From positions 1-7,833 of the forward strand of contig JALOLM010000248.1 of NCBI GenBank assembly GCA_025455985.1: a DNA stretch of 7,833 nt. The letters are read 5' to 3'. Numbering within the stretch: position 1 is the first letter of the stretch; every line of letters begins with the position of its first letter. Source of the DNA: Candidatus Nanopelagicales bacterium. Lineage in GTDB: Bacteria > Actinomycetota > Actinomycetes > S36-B12 > UBA10799. The position numbers were made by a program, and so were the translations under genes. Under the pieces are notes generated by a model that was not told where the DNA came from, made no database searches, and saw only the letters and a list, made by a program, of their open reading frames with translations. Shown here one piece after another: positions 6,570 to 7,833 of the stretch.

Positions 6570-7076
6570 GTGAGAATCTTCGGCGGACTGATTGGACTAT
6601 TTGCCATCGCGTGCGCCGCAGCCACGCTGCAGCCAACATCGTCCCCCGCGGTGGGCGCTGAGTCGGTGCTTCTACCCGGCAGCGGCGTCGATTCGATGCT
6701 CCCGGACGGCTACCACAATCCGCGCAGCGCTGAGGCGGCCGTCCAATGGGCCTTGTCCCAAGTCGGCGTGAACCGCGACAGCGGCTTCTGCCTGAGATTC
6801 GTGGATCTGGCGTTCGGTCGAGGCTCGGGACCGGCCTCGGCGCATCAGGTATGGACGGAATCTGACCCATCGCTGCACCACACAGCAGGCACTCCGCCGC
6901 GCGGCTCGGTGGTTGTCTGGTCCAGTGCTATCGGCGGTGGCCACGGACATATCGCGGTTTCACTCGGCGACGGTCGTATGGTCTCAACAACTTCATCGCA
7001 GGTATCGATCCTGAGCATCGCGGGTTTCGCGGACTCGGCCTACCTTGGCTGGATGCCGCCGTACTTCTACGTGTGA
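6570..7076 (+). CDS. Secreted NlpC/P60- or CHAP-like cell-wall hydrolase
   Basis: This 168-residue protein has an N-terminal signal peptide (VRIFGGLIGLFAIACAAATL, probably cleaved near AVGA-ES, about residue 30) and one papain-like domain. The likely nucleophile is Cys74 in SGFCLRFVDLAFG. The likely catalytic His is His127 in GGGHGHIAVSLGDGRMVST, after the RGSVVVWSS strand typical of NlpC/P60 and CHAP folds. Such enzymes cut peptidoglycan peptides or amide bonds outside the membrane. Next to a type IV secretion-like operon the probable role is VirB1-like, opening the wall for the channel. The gene is transcribed away from that operon. I chose the GTG at 6570 because AGGTG lies just upstream and the signal peptide then begins with a normal basic n-region. 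An ATG at 6555 (five residues longer, MCRCA) is the alternative and has no Shine-Dalgarno. NlpC/P60 and CHAP cannot be told apart with certainty by eye. Confidence 0.75.
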   Translation: MRIFGGLIGLFAIACAAATLQPTSSPAVGAESVLLPGSGVDSMLPDGYHNPRSAEAAVQWALSQVGVNRDSGFCLRFVDLAFGRGSGPASAHQVWTESDPSLHHTAGTPPRGSVVVWSSAIGGGHGHIAVSLGDGRMVSTTSSQVSILSIAGFADSAYLGWMPPYFYV

Positions 7077-7249
7077 GGGTGTTGACCGATGGCTTTGTTG
7101 GCCCAGGGATCCGGACAACCGACCAACGGCCTGCCTCCCTGCCGACAAGTGCCGACAGGCGGCTACCACCCCCGTTTCACAGCCGGGTTCTGCGCTGGTT
7201 CGGTTTTGTCATACCCTGCTGCGACGATGCGGGCAGGTGAGGAAAGGGG
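7077..7249. promoter_or_regulatory. Intergenic region upstream of the 13E12-type gene
   Basis: This stretch of 173 bases has no gene. It contains a direct repeat TGCCGACA (7140-7147 and 7150-7157), spaced 10 bases or one helical turn, which could bind a regulator. A TTGTCA at 7206-7211 resembles a -35 box but has no well-placed -10. GAGG (7239-7242) precedes the next start by 7 bases. No clear hairpin with a T-run marks a terminator for the hydrolase gene. Confidence 0.4.
7140..7157. repeat. TGCCGACA direct repeat on one helical turn
   Basis: Two exact copies of TGCCGACA start 10 bases apart (7140 and 7150), about 95-110 bases before the 13E12-type gene start. The helical spacing suggests a possible operator, although chance is not excluded. 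Confidence 0.5.
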
Positions 7250-7833
7250 GTGAATCGGGTGGGGTTCTTCGATGTGTCGCGGCAGGCCCGCCGGCGGATG
7301 GCGATCGCCGCGGACCTGCCCGATGATCACCCCGCACTCCTGGATCAGATCGACACCATGCTGGCGGCCCTGCCGGATCCACACCTGTTGTGCGCCGAGC
7401 AGCGCGCCGGATCCATGACCGCCGTGCAAGGCGTGCGTAACCGGCTGGACGCCTACCTGACCGACCTGGCCGTGGCCGCCGACACCAACGGGGACTCCCG
7501 GGTGCTGCACGCCGGCACCACCGGCATGCTGGTCGCGGTAGCCACCGGGGCCAACCCGCAAGCCGGCTCGGCGCTGGTCGCCCGCGGCCGGGCCCTGCAG
7601 GATCTCCCCCAGGTACGCGCCGCCTACACCGCCGGGCGGATCAGCACCGCCCATGTGGCCGCGATCACCGCCCACGCCGCACGGATCGACCGGTTCGCCG
7701 CCGTGGAGGCCGCAGTGGTCACCATCGCCGAAACGACCGAACCCGGCGAACTGCGGCGCATCCTGCAGGTACTGGTCGAGCAGTGCCACCCGGAATCACT
7801 GGACACCACCGCCCAGAACCTGCACGCCAAACG
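7250..7833 (+). CDS. DUF222 / 13E12-repeat family protein, probable HNH endonuclease (3' end outside window)
   Basis: The first 194 residues are visible; the frame is open to the right edge. The N-terminal domain is the helical DUF222 region of actinobacterial 13E12-repeat proteins. It shows LPDPHLLCAEQRAGSMTAVQ, ALVARGRALQDLPQVRAAYT and AGRISTAHVAAIT. Most members carry a C-terminal HNH nuclease domain, which would lie beyond the window, so the nuclease function is inferred from the family. The molecular role of DUF222 is unknown. In Mycobacterium tuberculosis, copies of this family (REP13E12) are repetitive and serve as prophage integration targets. The start is GTG at 7250 with GAGG 7 bases upstream; GTG at 7259 (preceded by AAAGGGGG) is equally possible. 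Codon bias is very G/C-rich, more so than in the tra-like genes. It follows the hydrolase gene in the same direction after a 173-base gap. Confidence 0.85.
   Translation, partial: MNRVGFFDVSRQARRRMAIAADLPDDHPALLDQIDTMLAALPDPHLLCAEQRAGSMTAVQGVRNRLDAYLTDLAVAADTNGDSRVLHAGTTGMLVAVATGANPQAGSALVARGRALQDLPQVRAAYTAGRISTAHVAAITAHAARIDRFAAVEAAVVTIAETTEPGELRRILQVLVEQCHPESLDTTAQNLHAK

Noticed and set aside
7077..7137. GTTGG...CCAAC as a terminator hairpin after the hydrolase gene
   Set aside because: The stem is only 5 bases with a loop of about 20 and no T-run follows.
7163..7789. 208-residue minus-strand open frame
   Set aside because: It is antisense to the DUF222/13E12-type coding region. The Gly/His/Val-rich translation is a shadow.

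Overview
This is high-GC DNA, almost certainly from an actinobacterium. The evidence is the strong G/C bias at third codon positions, GTG starts, a DUF222/13E12-type gene and a conjugation-like ATPase of the Streptomyces SCO6880/SCO6881 type. The Propionibacteriales (for example Nocardioides-like) would fit, but nothing here fixes the genus.

Left flank (1-2665). An acyl-CoA mutase large subunit of the isobutyryl-CoA mutase type runs off the left edge on the minus strand. It is divergent from a secreted phospholipase D-superfamily protein on the plus strand. The PLD gene appears to carry a frameshift near its 3' end. The annotated frame runs about 195 bases antisense into the next gene, whereas another frame with better codon usage stops at 2665, just before that gene.

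Centre (2668-6366). Four tightly packed minus-strand genes form a type IV secretion/conjugation-like operon, listed in transcription order. They are a small two-helix membrane protein (VirB2/TrbC-like size and topology), a polytopic membrane protein (VirB6/TrbL-like), an SCO6880-type protein with an N-terminal membrane hairpin, and a VirB4/TraC-type ATPase. Junctions overlap or are 1 base apart, which suggests translational coupling. The ATPase gene contains an exact 34-base tandem duplication over its Walker A codons (3721-3788). This shifts the reading frame but leaves an intact P-loop in each of the two frames. It is the most unusual feature of the window.

Right flank (6367-7833). A 203-base intergenic region with short repeats separates the operon from a divergent gene for a secreted NlpC/P60- or CHAP-like cell-wall hydrolase, probably the VirB1-like partner of the operon. 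A 173-base gap follows, then the start of a DUF222/13E12-type gene (usually an HNH nuclease) that leaves the window at the right edge. No relaxase, VirD4 coupling protein, integrase, tRNA, rRNA or CRISPR is visible.
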